A stretch of DNA of 64,000 nucleotides from Rhodanobacter sp. A1T4 (lineage in GTDB: Bacteria > Pseudomonadota > Gammaproteobacteria > Xanthomonadales > Rhodanobacteraceae): assembly GCF_014207185.1 (NCBI RefSeq), contig NZ_JACHCP010000003.1:479238-543237 (forward strand), given 5' to 3'. The notes beneath the pieces were generated by a model. The model worked only from the letters and a program-made list of their open reading frames with translations, did no database searches and had not been told where the DNA came from. Positions 17,458 to 25,808 of this stretch are shown here, one piece after another. A program made the position numbers and the translations under genes. How positions within the stretch are numbered: position 1 is the stretch's first letter; each line of letters begins with the position of its first letter.

Positions 17458-19274
17458 CAGCCAAAGTCTCCGGCGTGTTGAGCGAGGTTGCTGTGTGCAA
17501 TCGTTGTGTGCGTACCCTCAGGTGCCAACATGAAGTTGGGTGCACTCGTGCCATAAAATTTCTGGATGTCGGTGGCGCCCGTGGTCTGCTTGCTGAGCAG
17601 GCTGCCTGCACTCAACAGATACTTCACTGGCAATTTCGGCGCACTGAGCAGCGTGTGTGCCGGGCCGGTATCCACGCCTTGCTGTTGCAGATTCTGCAAT
17701 GTCTGGGTCAAGCTCTGACGCAGTGCGTCGTACATCGTGCCGCGCAAGGGTTCGTCGTCGGCAGCCAGACCTTCCAGCACCGCGAGTAGATTCAGTTGCA
17801 GGGTGATCGTGCAGAACATCTGCCCGAGTGCGGTTTCTTCCTGCACCAGGATGCGTTCGTTGTGCAGCGGACCGAAGCCATCCAGATCAGGCAGCTGGGT
17901 TCGCAGGCGCGGAGCCCATACGCGACCGGCATCGTTGTCCTTCATCAGCAGGCGTAATGGCGAGCCAGTGCGGTAGATCAAAACGGCGTTTTGCTGGTTG
18001 GCTTCCAGTGCGATGCCATAGACCAGCCACAGGCGCAAATGTATGTTGCACAGAAGATCGAGGTATTCGCGCCACCAGGCGAGTGTGTCGCCATCGTGAT
18101 AGCGATCGACCAGATGCGCGGCCAATGCTCGTCCATCGGGCATCGTTCCACATAGTGCAGCTACTGGTATCAAGCAGTCTTGCTCGATCGAGGTTGGATA
18201 GACGCGCACAAGGTAGGACAGGTGCTTGCTATCGGCAGCGTGTCCATAATGGCTTTCGTCGACATGCAGATAGCGATCGCGTAAATGGACATCGCGGCTG
18301 CCGATGTCGGTGAGCACACGTTGAAACCAGAGTCCGTCGTACAGCGACGAGGGTTTCATCATGCGCAGGCTCAATGCGCCCAGCGTATACATCAATAGCG
18401 GTAGCTTCAGATGATGGCGCGGGTGCTCGATCGGGATTACCGTGCGTACCGACAGCGTAGGGCGCACGCGCAGGTAGGTTTTGGGTGAGCACAAACTACC
18501 CGCAGGCAATGCCAGTTCGTGTAGGCGTGACCATGTCATTGGATGTACCGGCCATGCGACGTGTGTGTCGTCCAGCGATGGATCGAGGCCCAGGTCGTCC
18601 ATCCGCGGCCAGAATGCCGGCGCGTATGTAGAGACAGTGATTTGCTCGCGTGGAACGGCCAGCCAGTGCAACTCGAACGAGGGATTGAATTCGGGGGCGT
18701 AGGCGCGCATGGCCGTTTCGTCAAGACCGGTCTTGGCGCGGGCGGTAGGGTAGAACGGATGGTCGCGGTAGCTGGCGACCTGATCGGCACGCAACAAGCG
18801 CTCACCCCATTCGGGATGGTCTAGGACCTGAGCAAGATGACGGGCATGATGCTGGTAAGCCTCGCGCGCCAGTGCACGATGGTCGGCGGCAAGTATCGCT
18901 TCGTCGACGTAGCGGCGATGAAGCGCCTGTGTTTCCTCGTCCAGTCCTTCAGCCAGCAGGGTCAGCCATCGCTCGGCGCCATATTCAAGTTGTGCGTCTT
19001 GTGCGGTCTGTCTTATCCACGCATCGCCGAGTGCGTTGACCGGCTGCATGTAATCACTCTGGCGGATCGGCAACCAGAGGATGCCTCCAGGCCAGTGCGC
19101 GATCCGCCACCATGCAGGAGGCTCGCTGCGAGTTCTCCATGCGTGTTTTACCAGCGGCGGCGCTATCGTTTCACGGCCTGTGCTGACGATGCCTCGAAGA
19201 TTTTCGCGCAGACAGCAATCGATGATGCGCTGGGTGATATAGGCGTGATCCGCATCGCGGTCGAGCCAGATCAT
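17457..19274 (-). CDS. pvsB: IucA/IucC-family NIS siderophore synthetase (PvsB-like)
   Basis: I place the start at 19274, where it overlaps the upstream stop as ATGA (605 aa); the longer frame adds a low-complexity Arg/Gln N-terminus. IucA/IucC motifs seen are HVAWPVHPMTWSRLHEL, GSLCSPKTYLRVRPTLSVRT with the S-x-R-T motif, HHLKLPLLMYTLGALS, and the C-terminal GIALEANQQNAVLIY with LRLLMKDNDAGRVW, which is typical of the family's ATP-Mg site. It should condense an activated carboxylic acid with the amino intermediate made by PvsA/PvsE. The cluster context (pvsABCDE order) is the main evidence for the specific role. Confidence 0.92.
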   Translation of the reverse strand: MIWLDRDADHAYITQRIIDCCLRENLRGIVSTGRETIAPPLVKHAWRTRSEPPAWWRIAHWPGGILWLPIRQSDYMQPVNALGDAWIRQTAQDAQLEYGAERWLTLLAEGLDEETQALHRRYVDEAILAADHRALAREAYQHHARHLAQVLDHPEWGERLLRADQVASYRDHPFYPTARAKTGLDETAMRAYAPEFNPSFELHWLAVPREQITVSTYAPAFWPRMDDLGLDPSLDDTHVAWPVHPMTWSRLHELALPAGSLCSPKTYLRVRPTLSVRTVIPIEHPRHHLKLPLLMYTLGALSLRMMKPSSLYDGLWFQRVLTDIGSRDVHLRDRYLHVDESHYGHAADSKHLSYLVRVYPTSIEQDCLIPVAALCGTMPDGRALAAHLVDRYHDGDTLAWWREYLDLLCNIHLRLWLVYGIALEANQQNAVLIYRTGSPLRLLMKDNDAGRVWAPRLRTQLPDLDGFGPLHNERILVQEETALGQMFCTITLQLNLLAVLEGLAADDEPLRGTMYDALRQSLTQTLQNLQQQGVDTGPAHTLLSAPKLPVKYLLSAGSLLSKQTTGATDIQKFYGTSAPNFMLAPEGTHTTIAHSNLAQHAGDFG

Positions 19275-20518
19275 GCCGGTTGCTCCAGCGCTGGGAAGGC
19301 TATCGATTGGATCTGCCAATGCAGCTGCGACTCGATCTTTGCGACGGTCTGGACCAGGCTGTCGTGATTGTCGGCGACGACACTGAGTACACCCAGATAG
19401 TCCTTGTTGGAGTGGCTGAGGCGAATGACTTCGCCTTTCTGGCGTAGGCATCGATAAACTGCATGCGCCTGATCGGTTCGTTCGATATGCGGATCGCTGG
19501 TCTCGATCAGTCGTCCTTCCTGCTCAGCCACATAGAAACGCAACATCGCCTGCCGCGCGGTTGCCAGCTCCTGGTGGATTTCTTCCTGGTCGAGTTTCTG
19601 ACCAAGGTGCAGTCGCAAGATCCATTCGAACCAGAGGCCGCCAAACATGCGATCGAGCATGAATTCGCAACCATCGCCGATGCTGCGATAGTTGATTTCG
19701 ACTAGCACGGGACCCTGCGCAGTCAACGCGAATTCGCTGTGACAGACGCCAAAATTGATACCGAGCGCCACTACTTGCGCCAATGCCTGCTGGCGATAAA
19801 GCAGGATATTCGGACCGTTCCAGACCGACTCCAATTCGATGAAGTGCGGCGGTACGGATAAACGAGTATCAAAGCCGCCAACAGCGCAGATGTGTCGGCC
19901 ATCGCCCAGCGTTTCGAGGCTGAACAAAGGGCCGTCCAGAAAACCTTCGAGCAGTATCGTGCGATGCGGATGCTGATTCCAGAAAGCGCGGCTGTATGCC
20001 TGCAACTCCGCTGGCGAAGCACAAAGCTGGACATCAAGTCCGGCGACGCCTTCGCGCGGTTTTACGATCAACGGATAATGCAGATCGATTGGTAGCTCTT
20101 GTCCTTCCACCAGCGCATGGAACCAGGGTGTCGGCAGATCAAGCTCGCGCAATCGTCCGCGCATCGCGGCCTTGTTCTTGGCGGCATAGCACACGCGCCA
20201 GTCCTTGCCGGGCAGGCCGAAAGCCTGCGCGACGAGGGCGGTAGATGTTTGCAGATGATCACTGTTGGAGAACACTGCGGCTGGGCGGATGCCCGCATCA
20301 TGCAATACGTCGATCACGCCTAGCGGACTGAACACGTCGCATTCGATGATTCGCTGCGGTGCATAAGCCGGTTCGCGACTGAAATACTCCAGATGATCGA
20401 GCCGGTGATCGGTCAACAGCACGACAGGTAGGCCCAAGCGCTGCGCGGCGGGCAGAAAACCTTCGGTGATCGCGGCATGGCGGATATGGGTAAGGATGAC
20501 CAGGGGCGAGACATTCAT
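19271..20518 (-). CDS. pvsA: ATP-grasp ligase of vibrioferrin-type synthesis (PvsA-like)
   Basis: The 415 aa protein carries ATP-grasp landmarks: a pre-ATP-grasp Rossmann half (residues 1-110), YPLIVKPREGVAGLDVQL with Lys153, the EGFLDGPLFSLETL adenine loop near 191-204, and the Mg-binding LVEINYRSIGDG with Glu274. The family ligates a carboxylate to an amine with ATP hydrolysis. In vibrioferrin synthesis PvsA is the first dedicated amide-forming enzyme, linking alanine or serine units. It is the first pvs gene of the operon, 28 nt after the receptor gene. Confidence 0.9.
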   Translation of the reverse strand: MNVSPLVILTHIRHAAITEGFLPAAQRLGLPVVLLTDHRLDHLEYFSREPAYAPQRIIECDVFSPLGVIDVLHDAGIRPAAVFSNSDHLQTSTALVAQAFGLPGKDWRVCYAAKNKAAMRGRLRELDLPTPWFHALVEGQELPIDLHYPLIVKPREGVAGLDVQLCASPAELQAYSRAFWNQHPHRTILLEGFLDGPLFSLETLGDGRHICAVGGFDTRLSVPPHFIELESVWNGPNILLYRQQALAQVVALGINFGVCHSEFALTAQGPVLVEINYRSIGDGCEFMLDRMFGGLWFEWILRLHLGQKLDQEEIHQELATARQAMLRFYVAEQEGRLIETSDPHIERTDQAHAVYRCLRQKGEVIRLSHSNKDYLGVLSVVADNHDSLVQTVAKIESQLHWQIQSIAFPALEQPA

Positions 20519-20546
20519 GTTCTGAGGATCGCTTGGGAAAGGGAGA

Positions 20547-22667
20547 TCAAAAAGTCAGCTCGGCTCCGGCGGTGAACGTGCGCTCGGGCCCTGGCTCACG
20601 GCCCCACGGGCTGGTGTCGATGCCTCGGAACCAATAGTGCTTGTTGAAAATGTTGTTCATCGCCAGCGTGCCCTTGAGCACACTGCTGCCCTTGCGCAAC
20701 AGAACGCGGGTGAGCTGGGCATTCCAGATCCAATAAGCCGGCAGTTGGCCGACAGAGGCGATCGCGTTTTCCTGACGAGTGTTGGCTGCGTCGGTGTAGG
20801 CCTTGCTGAAGTAGTAGCTGTTCAACGCGATGTTGGTATCGCCCAGTGTGTAGTTCGCACCCAAGTTGAACTGGTTGCGCGAGGTGAAAGGCACTCTTTT
20901 GCCTTCGTACTGCCCCGATTCCTGGCTGGCATCCAGGTATGCATAGCCGGCGTCGAGTTTGAGTTGGCGCAGCCACGCCGGGTTCCAGTCCAGTTGTACT
21001 TCGGCGCCCTGGTTGCGGGTCTTGCCGATGTTGTAATAGCTGGCGGTGGTGCTGTTGTACTGGATCTGTTTGTCGAAGTTGATTCGATAGAGGTCGAAGT
21101 TGACGTTCACGCCTTCGTTGGGGTGGTAGCGCGCACCGACTTCGTAGTTCCAGGCCAGTTCCGAATCGAGATTGTTGCCGTAGACGATCTGCGTAACCTG
21201 CGGCGCGCGCAACGAGCGCTGGGCGTCGGTATAGACGTACCACTGTGAGCTGGCCTGATAGCCGACGGTAAGCCCTGGCAACAGGTTGCGGATATTGTTC
21301 TGGTACTGGTTGACGTTGATCAGATCGCGAAAATTCGAATCCAGGTGCTCATAGCGCAGGCCTGGTGTAACGACCAGTTGGTCGTCATAGAAGCCGACGG
21401 CATCGCTCAAATAAGCGCTCCAGGCGTGGTTCTTGAATTGCCAGTCGCGGAACAGCGAATAGCTGCCGTCGACCAGACTGGTGGCATCGGCGAGATAACC
21501 GATGCTCTCGCTCTCCGCGCGTGCGCCGAGTGCCCATTGCTGACTCACGCCACCAGACTCCATATGCAGATTGAGTTGTGGCTGGGTCCCGTAAACACTG
21601 AAAGTACGAGGGCCGCCGTTATCCAATTGCGGCGGCAGGTTGGACAGCCACGTTTGCGCCGATGAGATACGCGTGCCGAATTCGAAGTTGCGATCACTTC
21701 GCCAGTCGAAGCTTGTCCAGGAAAACTGCGATTGATCGAACGGGCCCCAGGCACCGAGATCCTGCTGATAGGTCAGTGAGCTGCGCGTGGTACGGCCGTC
21801 GAAGGCGTCGAGCGGGCGGGTCGCCTGGCGCGGGTTCTGCTGATAGTCCGCCACTGACAAAGCACCGGCCAGATCCATGTCGGCGACATAACGTTCCACG
21901 CTGGCTTTCAGCAGCTTGTCGTCGGCAAGCCACCATTCCGCACGCAGACGTACATTCTTTACATCGGTGTCGCTGTGATCGCGCCAGTACTCGCCCTTGA
22001 GCGAATCGGCGTCGAGCTGCAAGCCAAAGTTTGGAGTGAGATAGCCGCCGGTGCTGAGCGACGTGTCGCGCAAAAAGTGGCCGGCACCGCCGGCGGTAAT
22101 TTTCTCGCCCAGCGTGGTGGTCCATTTTTCCGGAATCGGTTTGCTGACCAGGTTGATCACTCCACCGACGTTGTTGGGCCCGTACTGCACTGCTGCGCCA
22201 CCCCGTACGATATCGATGCGCTCGATCTGATTGAAGGTGACCGGGAACAGCGAGAGACTGGTCTGGCCGTAGGGCGCTAGCGACAGCGGAATACCATCCT
22301 CAAGCAGTTGTACGCGACCGCTGCGGCTTTCGTAGAGGCCGCGCAACATGATTTGCGGCAGCACACCGGTACCGGTCTCGTCGAAGATCTTTATCCCCGG
22401 CACGTGCTGCAAAGCGTCGTCCAGCGAGCGGTAACCGCTGTTGACCAACTCATCGTGGCCGATGACTTGGCGACTGCCCGCATAGTGGCTCACTGCGGTT
22501 TTGCTGGAATCGCCCAGCAAGGTTCCGGTTACCGTCACGGTATCGAGCTTGTGTACCTTCGGATCGTCCCGTGTCTCGTCGGTGCTATCTGCCGCAAGCA
22601 AGGGGCCTGCGATCAGTGTGCAACCGATCGCGATACCGAGCAAACGGGCGCGGGGCAGGTCTCTCAT
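20547..22667 (-). CDS. TonB-dependent siderophore receptor (PvuA/XsuA-like)
   Basis: The 706 aa protein has a signal peptide ending near LLAA (residue 26), a TonB-box-like KLDTVTVTG at about 40-48, a plug domain (NSGYRSLDDALQHVPGIKIF, then LPQIMLRGLYESRSGRVQLL and IDIVRGGAAVQYGPNNVGGV), and a 22-strand-type barrel ending in AGAELTF with the terminal Phe. The C-terminal NNIFNKHYWFRG motif is typical of ferric-siderophore receptors. It lies between the aldolase and pvsA and should import the ferric siderophore made by this operon. Iron regulation is expected from the upstream Fur box. Confidence 0.93.
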   Translation of the reverse strand: MRDLPRARLLGIAIGCTLIAGPLLAADSTDETRDDPKVHKLDTVTVTGTLLGDSSKTAVSHYAGSRQVIGHDELVNSGYRSLDDALQHVPGIKIFDETGTGVLPQIMLRGLYESRSGRVQLLEDGIPLSLAPYGQTSLSLFPVTFNQIERIDIVRGGAAVQYGPNNVGGVINLVSKPIPEKWTTTLGEKITAGGAGHFLRDTSLSTGGYLTPNFGLQLDADSLKGEYWRDHSDTDVKNVRLRAEWWLADDKLLKASVERYVADMDLAGALSVADYQQNPRQATRPLDAFDGRTTRSSLTYQQDLGAWGPFDQSQFSWTSFDWRSDRNFEFGTRISSAQTWLSNLPPQLDNGGPRTFSVYGTQPQLNLHMESGGVSQQWALGARAESESIGYLADATSLVDGSYSLFRDWQFKNHAWSAYLSDAVGFYDDQLVVTPGLRYEHLDSNFRDLINVNQYQNNIRNLLPGLTVGYQASSQWYVYTDAQRSLRAPQVTQIVYGNNLDSELAWNYEVGARYHPNEGVNVNFDLYRINFDKQIQYNSTTASYYNIGKTRNQGAEVQLDWNPAWLRQLKLDAGYAYLDASQESGQYEGKRVPFTSRNQFNLGANYTLGDTNIALNSYYFSKAYTDAANTRQENAIASVGQLPAYWIWNAQLTRVLLRKGSSVLKGTLAMNNIFNKHYWFRGIDTSPWGREPGPERTFTAGAELTF

Positions 22668-22710
22668 GGATTTGATACCTTGGTGTTAGTTGAAAGGTGG
22701 TAGTGATCGA

Positions 22711-23439
22711 TCAGGCTTCACGTAGAGCGAGCTGGCGCGTCCTCAAGGCGGTTTGCAGCAGCCCACGGTCTTCGCCAGCGAATAGCCAGTGGAGGTTTTG
22801 TCCGAGCCAGTGGTCACGCTGTTCGTCATTACGTGGGTTGGCGCAGAAGGGAATGTCGGCGAGACGGCAGTGTTCGGCCATTTGCTGCAGTCGTGCCCAG
22901 ACGTCTGGATGCTGCGGATGCGGCCCCAGCCCCAGATCGAGGGCCAGGTCAAACGCGCCTTCCATGATTAGCGAGACGCCGGCCACGGTGAGGATTTCAG
23001 GCAGCGCATCTAGGCCAGCGGCGCTTTCAATCATCGGTACGATGCGGATCTCATGACGGGTACGCTCGATGTATTCGGCCATCGGAATCTTGCCGAAGCC
23101 CGTGACTCGCCCGCCGGTGATGCCGCGTCGGCCCCACGGCGGAAAATGTGCGGCACCTACGGCACGTCGCGCTTGTTCGGCGGTCTCCAGGCGCGGAATC
23201 ACGATGCCTTTGGCGCCAGCGTCGAGTACGCGCCCAATCAGCTTTTCATCGACCTCCGGTACCCGCACCCATGGCTCGCAACCACCCAGCTCGCAAGCAC
23301 GGATCCCATGCTGAAGCTGGTCCGGCGAGACCAGCAGATGTTCCAGATCAAGCACCACGAAGTCGTAACCGGCGTGGCCGATCATTTCGCAAAGCAGAGG
23401 CGCGGGCAGTGAATTGAGCAGCCCGATGGAGCGACGCAT
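22711..23439 (-). CDS. HpcH/HpaI-family aldolase/citrate synthase-like enzyme of the siderophore operon (SbnG-like)
   Basis: The ATG at 23439 gives 242 aa starting MRRSIGLLNSLPAPLLCEMI. A longer frame would run through the Fur box, which argues against it. Family motifs are GYDFVVLDLEH, PWVRVPEVDEKLIGRVLDAG, GIVIPRLETAEQARRAV, IVPMIESAAGLDALPEIL (metal-ligand Glu) and GAFDLALDLGLG (metal-ligand Asp). HpcH/HpaI aldolases are metal-dependent pyruvate or oxaloacetate C-C lyases. In staphyloferrin B clusters the relative SbnG makes citrate for the siderophore, and I infer a similar supply role here. It is the first gene behind the Fur-controlled promoter. Confidence 0.85.
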   Translation of the reverse strand: MRRSIGLLNSLPAPLLCEMIGHAGYDFVVLDLEHLLVSPDQLQHGIRACELGGCEPWVRVPEVDEKLIGRVLDAGAKGIVIPRLETAEQARRAVGAAHFPPWGRRGITGGRVTGFGKIPMAEYIERTRHEIRIVPMIESAAGLDALPEILTVAGVSLIMEGAFDLALDLGLGPHPQHPDVWARLQQMAEHCRLADIPFCANPRNDEQRDHWLGQNLHWLFAGEDRGLLQTALRTRQLALREA

Positions 23440-23481
23440 AAAAGGTATCCATGGGAGTGACGGAATGCGGTGCACCTTACA

Positions 23482-23500
23482 TATAATGAGAATCATTATC
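23482..23500 (-). promoter_or_regulatory. Fur box controlling the siderophore operon
   Basis: TATAATGAGAATCATTATC matches 17 of 19 positions of the classical Fur consensus GATAATGATAATCATTATC. It is centred about 50 bp upstream of the aldolase start, so iron-loaded Fur should repress the whole receptor/pvs operon. Confidence 0.93.
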
Positions 23501-23929
23501 AATAAGAATGTTCGTCTTTTGTGCATTCGGTCATATGAGTCAATCGCTACCTAGTCGATCCGGTAAACACCGATGCGCAGCGGCAGTACAAACGAAAAAG
23601 CCCACTTGATGAAGTGGGCTAAATCATTGATATACATGTGGCTTAGGAGGAGATCAAACCGTTGGAACGGGAATTTTCAATCCTCTCCTCAACGTGTTGG
23701 ATCAACGGGATCGAGTAACCACGCCGCAGGGTAATTAGCATCGATAAGGACAGTGATGGCAGGCAAGAGCTGATTTACCACGGATCAGATCATCGAGGTG
23801 CTTCTTTGCCGCATTGCTTCAGTGTCTGTGCCGTATGACGCATTACGAGTATTTGTCTAGACGGTGATTCGCGTCTACTGGCGTCAGTCCGCACTTGATT
23901 TGGAAATGATTGTTTTCTATTATCCGGCG
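23501..23929. other. Gap between the siderophore operon and the TetR gene
   Basis: Apart from the hairpin at 23599-23620, described separately, I see no gene or RNA. An alternative upstream start for the tetR-like gene lies at 23864. The region may hold back-to-back promoters for the minus-strand siderophore operon and the plus-strand regulator. Confidence 0.5.
23599..23620 (-). terminator. Orphan intrinsic terminator-like hairpin (minus-strand orientation)
   Basis: Arms AGCCCACTT and AAGTGGGCT around a GATG loop, preceded on the plus strand by AAAAA, read on the minus strand as a stem followed by T5. No minus-strand gene lies immediately to its right, so it may be left from a deleted gene or insulate the siderophore promoter from read-through. 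Confidence 0.6.
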
Positions 23930-24553
23930 ATGCGACCCGTACCAATTGCATCAGCACCGCGCTCGCGAGGCCCTGGCCGACCGCGTGAGTTCGACATGGA
24001 CGATGCGCTGGACAAGGCTATTCGGGTTTTTCGTGAAAGCGGTTATCACGCAACGTCGATCGAGAGTCTTGCTACCGGCATGGGACTGGCGTCGGGAAGT
24101 ATCTACAAGGCGTTCAAGGATAAGCGCGAGGTCTTCATTGCAGCTCTGGATCGCTACATCATGTTGCGCAATCAGCAAGTGCGAGCAGTGGCCGATACCG
24201 GCAAGTCCGGTCTGCGTCGGTTGCGCGACGTGCTAACTTTCTATGTGGCATCGTCACAAGGTGCAGAAGGACAACGTGGCTGTCTGGTGGTAGGCACCGC
24301 TACACAACTCGCTACGTTTGACGGTGAAATTGCCAAACGCGTTAGTACCGTGTTGAAAAGTAATCATGCCTTTCTGACAACACTGATTGTGCGAGGCCAG
24401 GCAGATGGCTCTATCCGTCAGGATCTGAATGCGTCTGCCACGGCGGGCCTGATGGTCTGCATGACGCAGGGTATGCGCGTTGTCGGGAAGACCGGTAGCA
24501 CCATTGTCAAATCATCCAGCCTTGTGAATTTGGCCCTGAAATTGGTGAGTTGA
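23930..24553 (+). CDS. TetR-family transcriptional regulator
   Basis: From the Met at 23930 the product is 207 aa. The N-terminal DNA-binding domain is clear: GPGRPREFDMDDALDKAIRV, FRESGYHATSIESLATGMGL, then ASGSIYKAFKDKREVFIAAL. The C-terminal half (GQRGCLVVGTATQLA, then HAFLTTLIVRGQADGSIRQD) resembles the TetR_C_16/AcrR-like subgroup that controls oxidoreductases and hydrolases. Upstream in-frame starts at 23864 and 23906 exist but encode residues unlike the family. It is followed by two copies of a TTCCTAATTAG operator and an alpha/beta hydrolase gene, its likely target. Confidence 0.88.
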   Translation: MRPVPIASAPRSRGPGRPREFDMDDALDKAIRVFRESGYHATSIESLATGMGLASGSIYKAFKDKREVFIAALDRYIMLRNQQVRAVADTGKSGLRRLRDVLTFYVASSQGAEGQRGCLVVGTATQLATFDGEIAKRVSTVLKSNHAFLTTLIVRGQADGSIRQDLNASATAGLMVCMTQGMRVVGKTGSTIVKSSSLVNLALKLVS

Positions 24554-24559
24554 TTTTAT

Positions 24560-24593
24560 TTTCCTAATTAGGAAATAAATAGTTCCTAATTAG
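24560..24593. promoter_or_regulatory. Double operator, probably for the upstream TetR protein
   Basis: A perfect 16-bp palindrome TTTCCTAATTAGGAAA (24560-24575) is followed, with 22-bp start-to-start spacing (two helical turns), by a second TTCCTAATTAG at 24583-24593. Both lie between the tetR stop and the hydrolase start. The arrangement fits cooperative binding of a TetR dimer pair. Confidence 0.7.
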
Positions 24594-24632
24594 ATATGGC
24601 CCCTTGCGATATAGACAAAACGAGGTCTCGTC

Positions 24633-25619
24633 ATGAATGTCATTCAAGATCGCGATGCATCTAGGGCTCAGCCTGCCAACCTGCCAGGTTTTCCACTGCA
24701 TTTCATCGACATTGACGGCGTGCGTGTGGCTTACCGGTTGGGCGGTCATCCAGATGGGTTGCCGGTGTTGCTCTGGCACGGTTTTCTTGGCAGTAGTTGG
24801 ACGTGGCGCAAGGTAGCACCGCTGCTCGCCGCACAAGGGTGTGCTGTGTTGATACCGGACATGCTCGGATATGGCGATAGCGACAAACCAACTGAAGACG
24901 AACGCTACGACGCCCGCGCACTTGCAGGTCTCTATCGAGCACTGGTCAACAAGACCGGATTCGGTGCCGGTCGCCCACTGTTCGTTGTCGCGCATGACAT
25001 GGGTGCCACTTCCGCGTTGTTGTGGGCGGCGGATCATCCGGATGATCTCGCCGCGCTGGCCTATCTGGAAGAGCCGGTATTGCTGCCCGATTTACTTAGC
25101 GAGGCCATCCGTTACACGCCACCAACCACGCAATGTGGCGGTTTATGGTGGTGGATGATGGCCTTGGCGCCAGGCATGGCCGAGCTGCTTATCAGCGGAC
25201 ACGAGCGCGAGTTTCTCAACTGGAACTTCCAGCGCAACACGTTCGACACGACGGCGATCCAGCCCGCAGCTGTCGATGAATATGTGCGCAGCTTGGCGGG
25301 GCCTGGTGGTGTTCAAGGCGCATTCGGTATCTACCGCGCTATCCCACGAAGCGTTGAGCAAACGGCACCCCTGGCCAACGACAAAATCAAAGTACCCGTA
25401 CTGGCCTTGGGGGGACGTAACAGCAAAGCCGAAAGCGTTGGCGAGATGGTGCGTCGTGTTGCTGCGCATGTGGAAAGTGGTGTGCTCGAAGACTGCGGCC
25501 ACTTCATGCCGGAAGAACAGCCGGAAGCATTGGTGCAGCGACTGCTGCAGTTTCTTGATTGCCACCTGCCCGGGATCAGGATTGTCTCCGATAACCCTCC
25601 CTTATCGTCGCTACGTTGA
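24633..25619 (+). CDS. Alpha/beta hydrolase, epoxide hydrolase/haloalkane (haloacetate) dehalogenase-like
   Basis: The 328 aa protein has the alpha/beta-hydrolase elements: LLWHGFLGSSWTWRKV with the oxyanion HG at residues 49-50, VLIPDMLGYGDSDKP near 72-86, the nucleophile elbow VVAHDMGATSALLW with Asp122 in place of Ser, and the catalytic His290 in EDCGHFMPEEQP. An Asp nucleophile is the mark of epoxide hydrolases and dehalogenases, which form a covalent alkyl-enzyme ester. The cap domain covers ~150-250. It is probably controlled by the TetR upstream through the paired operator, hinting at a role in xenobiotic or reactive-epoxide handling. Substrate unknown. Confidence 0.85.
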   Translation: MNVIQDRDASRAQPANLPGFPLHFIDIDGVRVAYRLGGHPDGLPVLLWHGFLGSSWTWRKVAPLLAAQGCAVLIPDMLGYGDSDKPTEDERYDARALAGLYRALVNKTGFGAGRPLFVVAHDMGATSALLWAADHPDDLAALAYLEEPVLLPDLLSEAIRYTPPTTQCGGLWWWMMALAPGMAELLISGHEREFLNWNFQRNTFDTTAIQPAAVDEYVRSLAGPGGVQGAFGIYRAIPRSVEQTAPLANDKIKVPVLALGGRNSKAESVGEMVRRVAAHVESGVLEDCGHFMPEEQPEALVQRLLQFLDCHLPGIRIVSDNPPLSSLR

Positions 25620-25808
25620 TGGGATTAGTGCGGAAGTTTGGGGGCAAGAAAGTATCTACGATAGAAATCCATATGAATTCGATACGCGCCTTTTGCGCAC
25701 AAGTCGGTCTTCGTGCACTCTTGGCTGCGGGGATGCGACGGGGCTGATCCGCCACGCTCGGTTTCGATTTCTTCGGAAGAGCGCCCTCGATCACTGGACG
25801 GTTTAGCA

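Noticed and set aside
16861..17481. Long plus-strand frames antisense to the siderophore genes
   Set aside because: These are shadows caused by high-GC codon use. The minus-strand proteins carry clear family motifs across the same positions.
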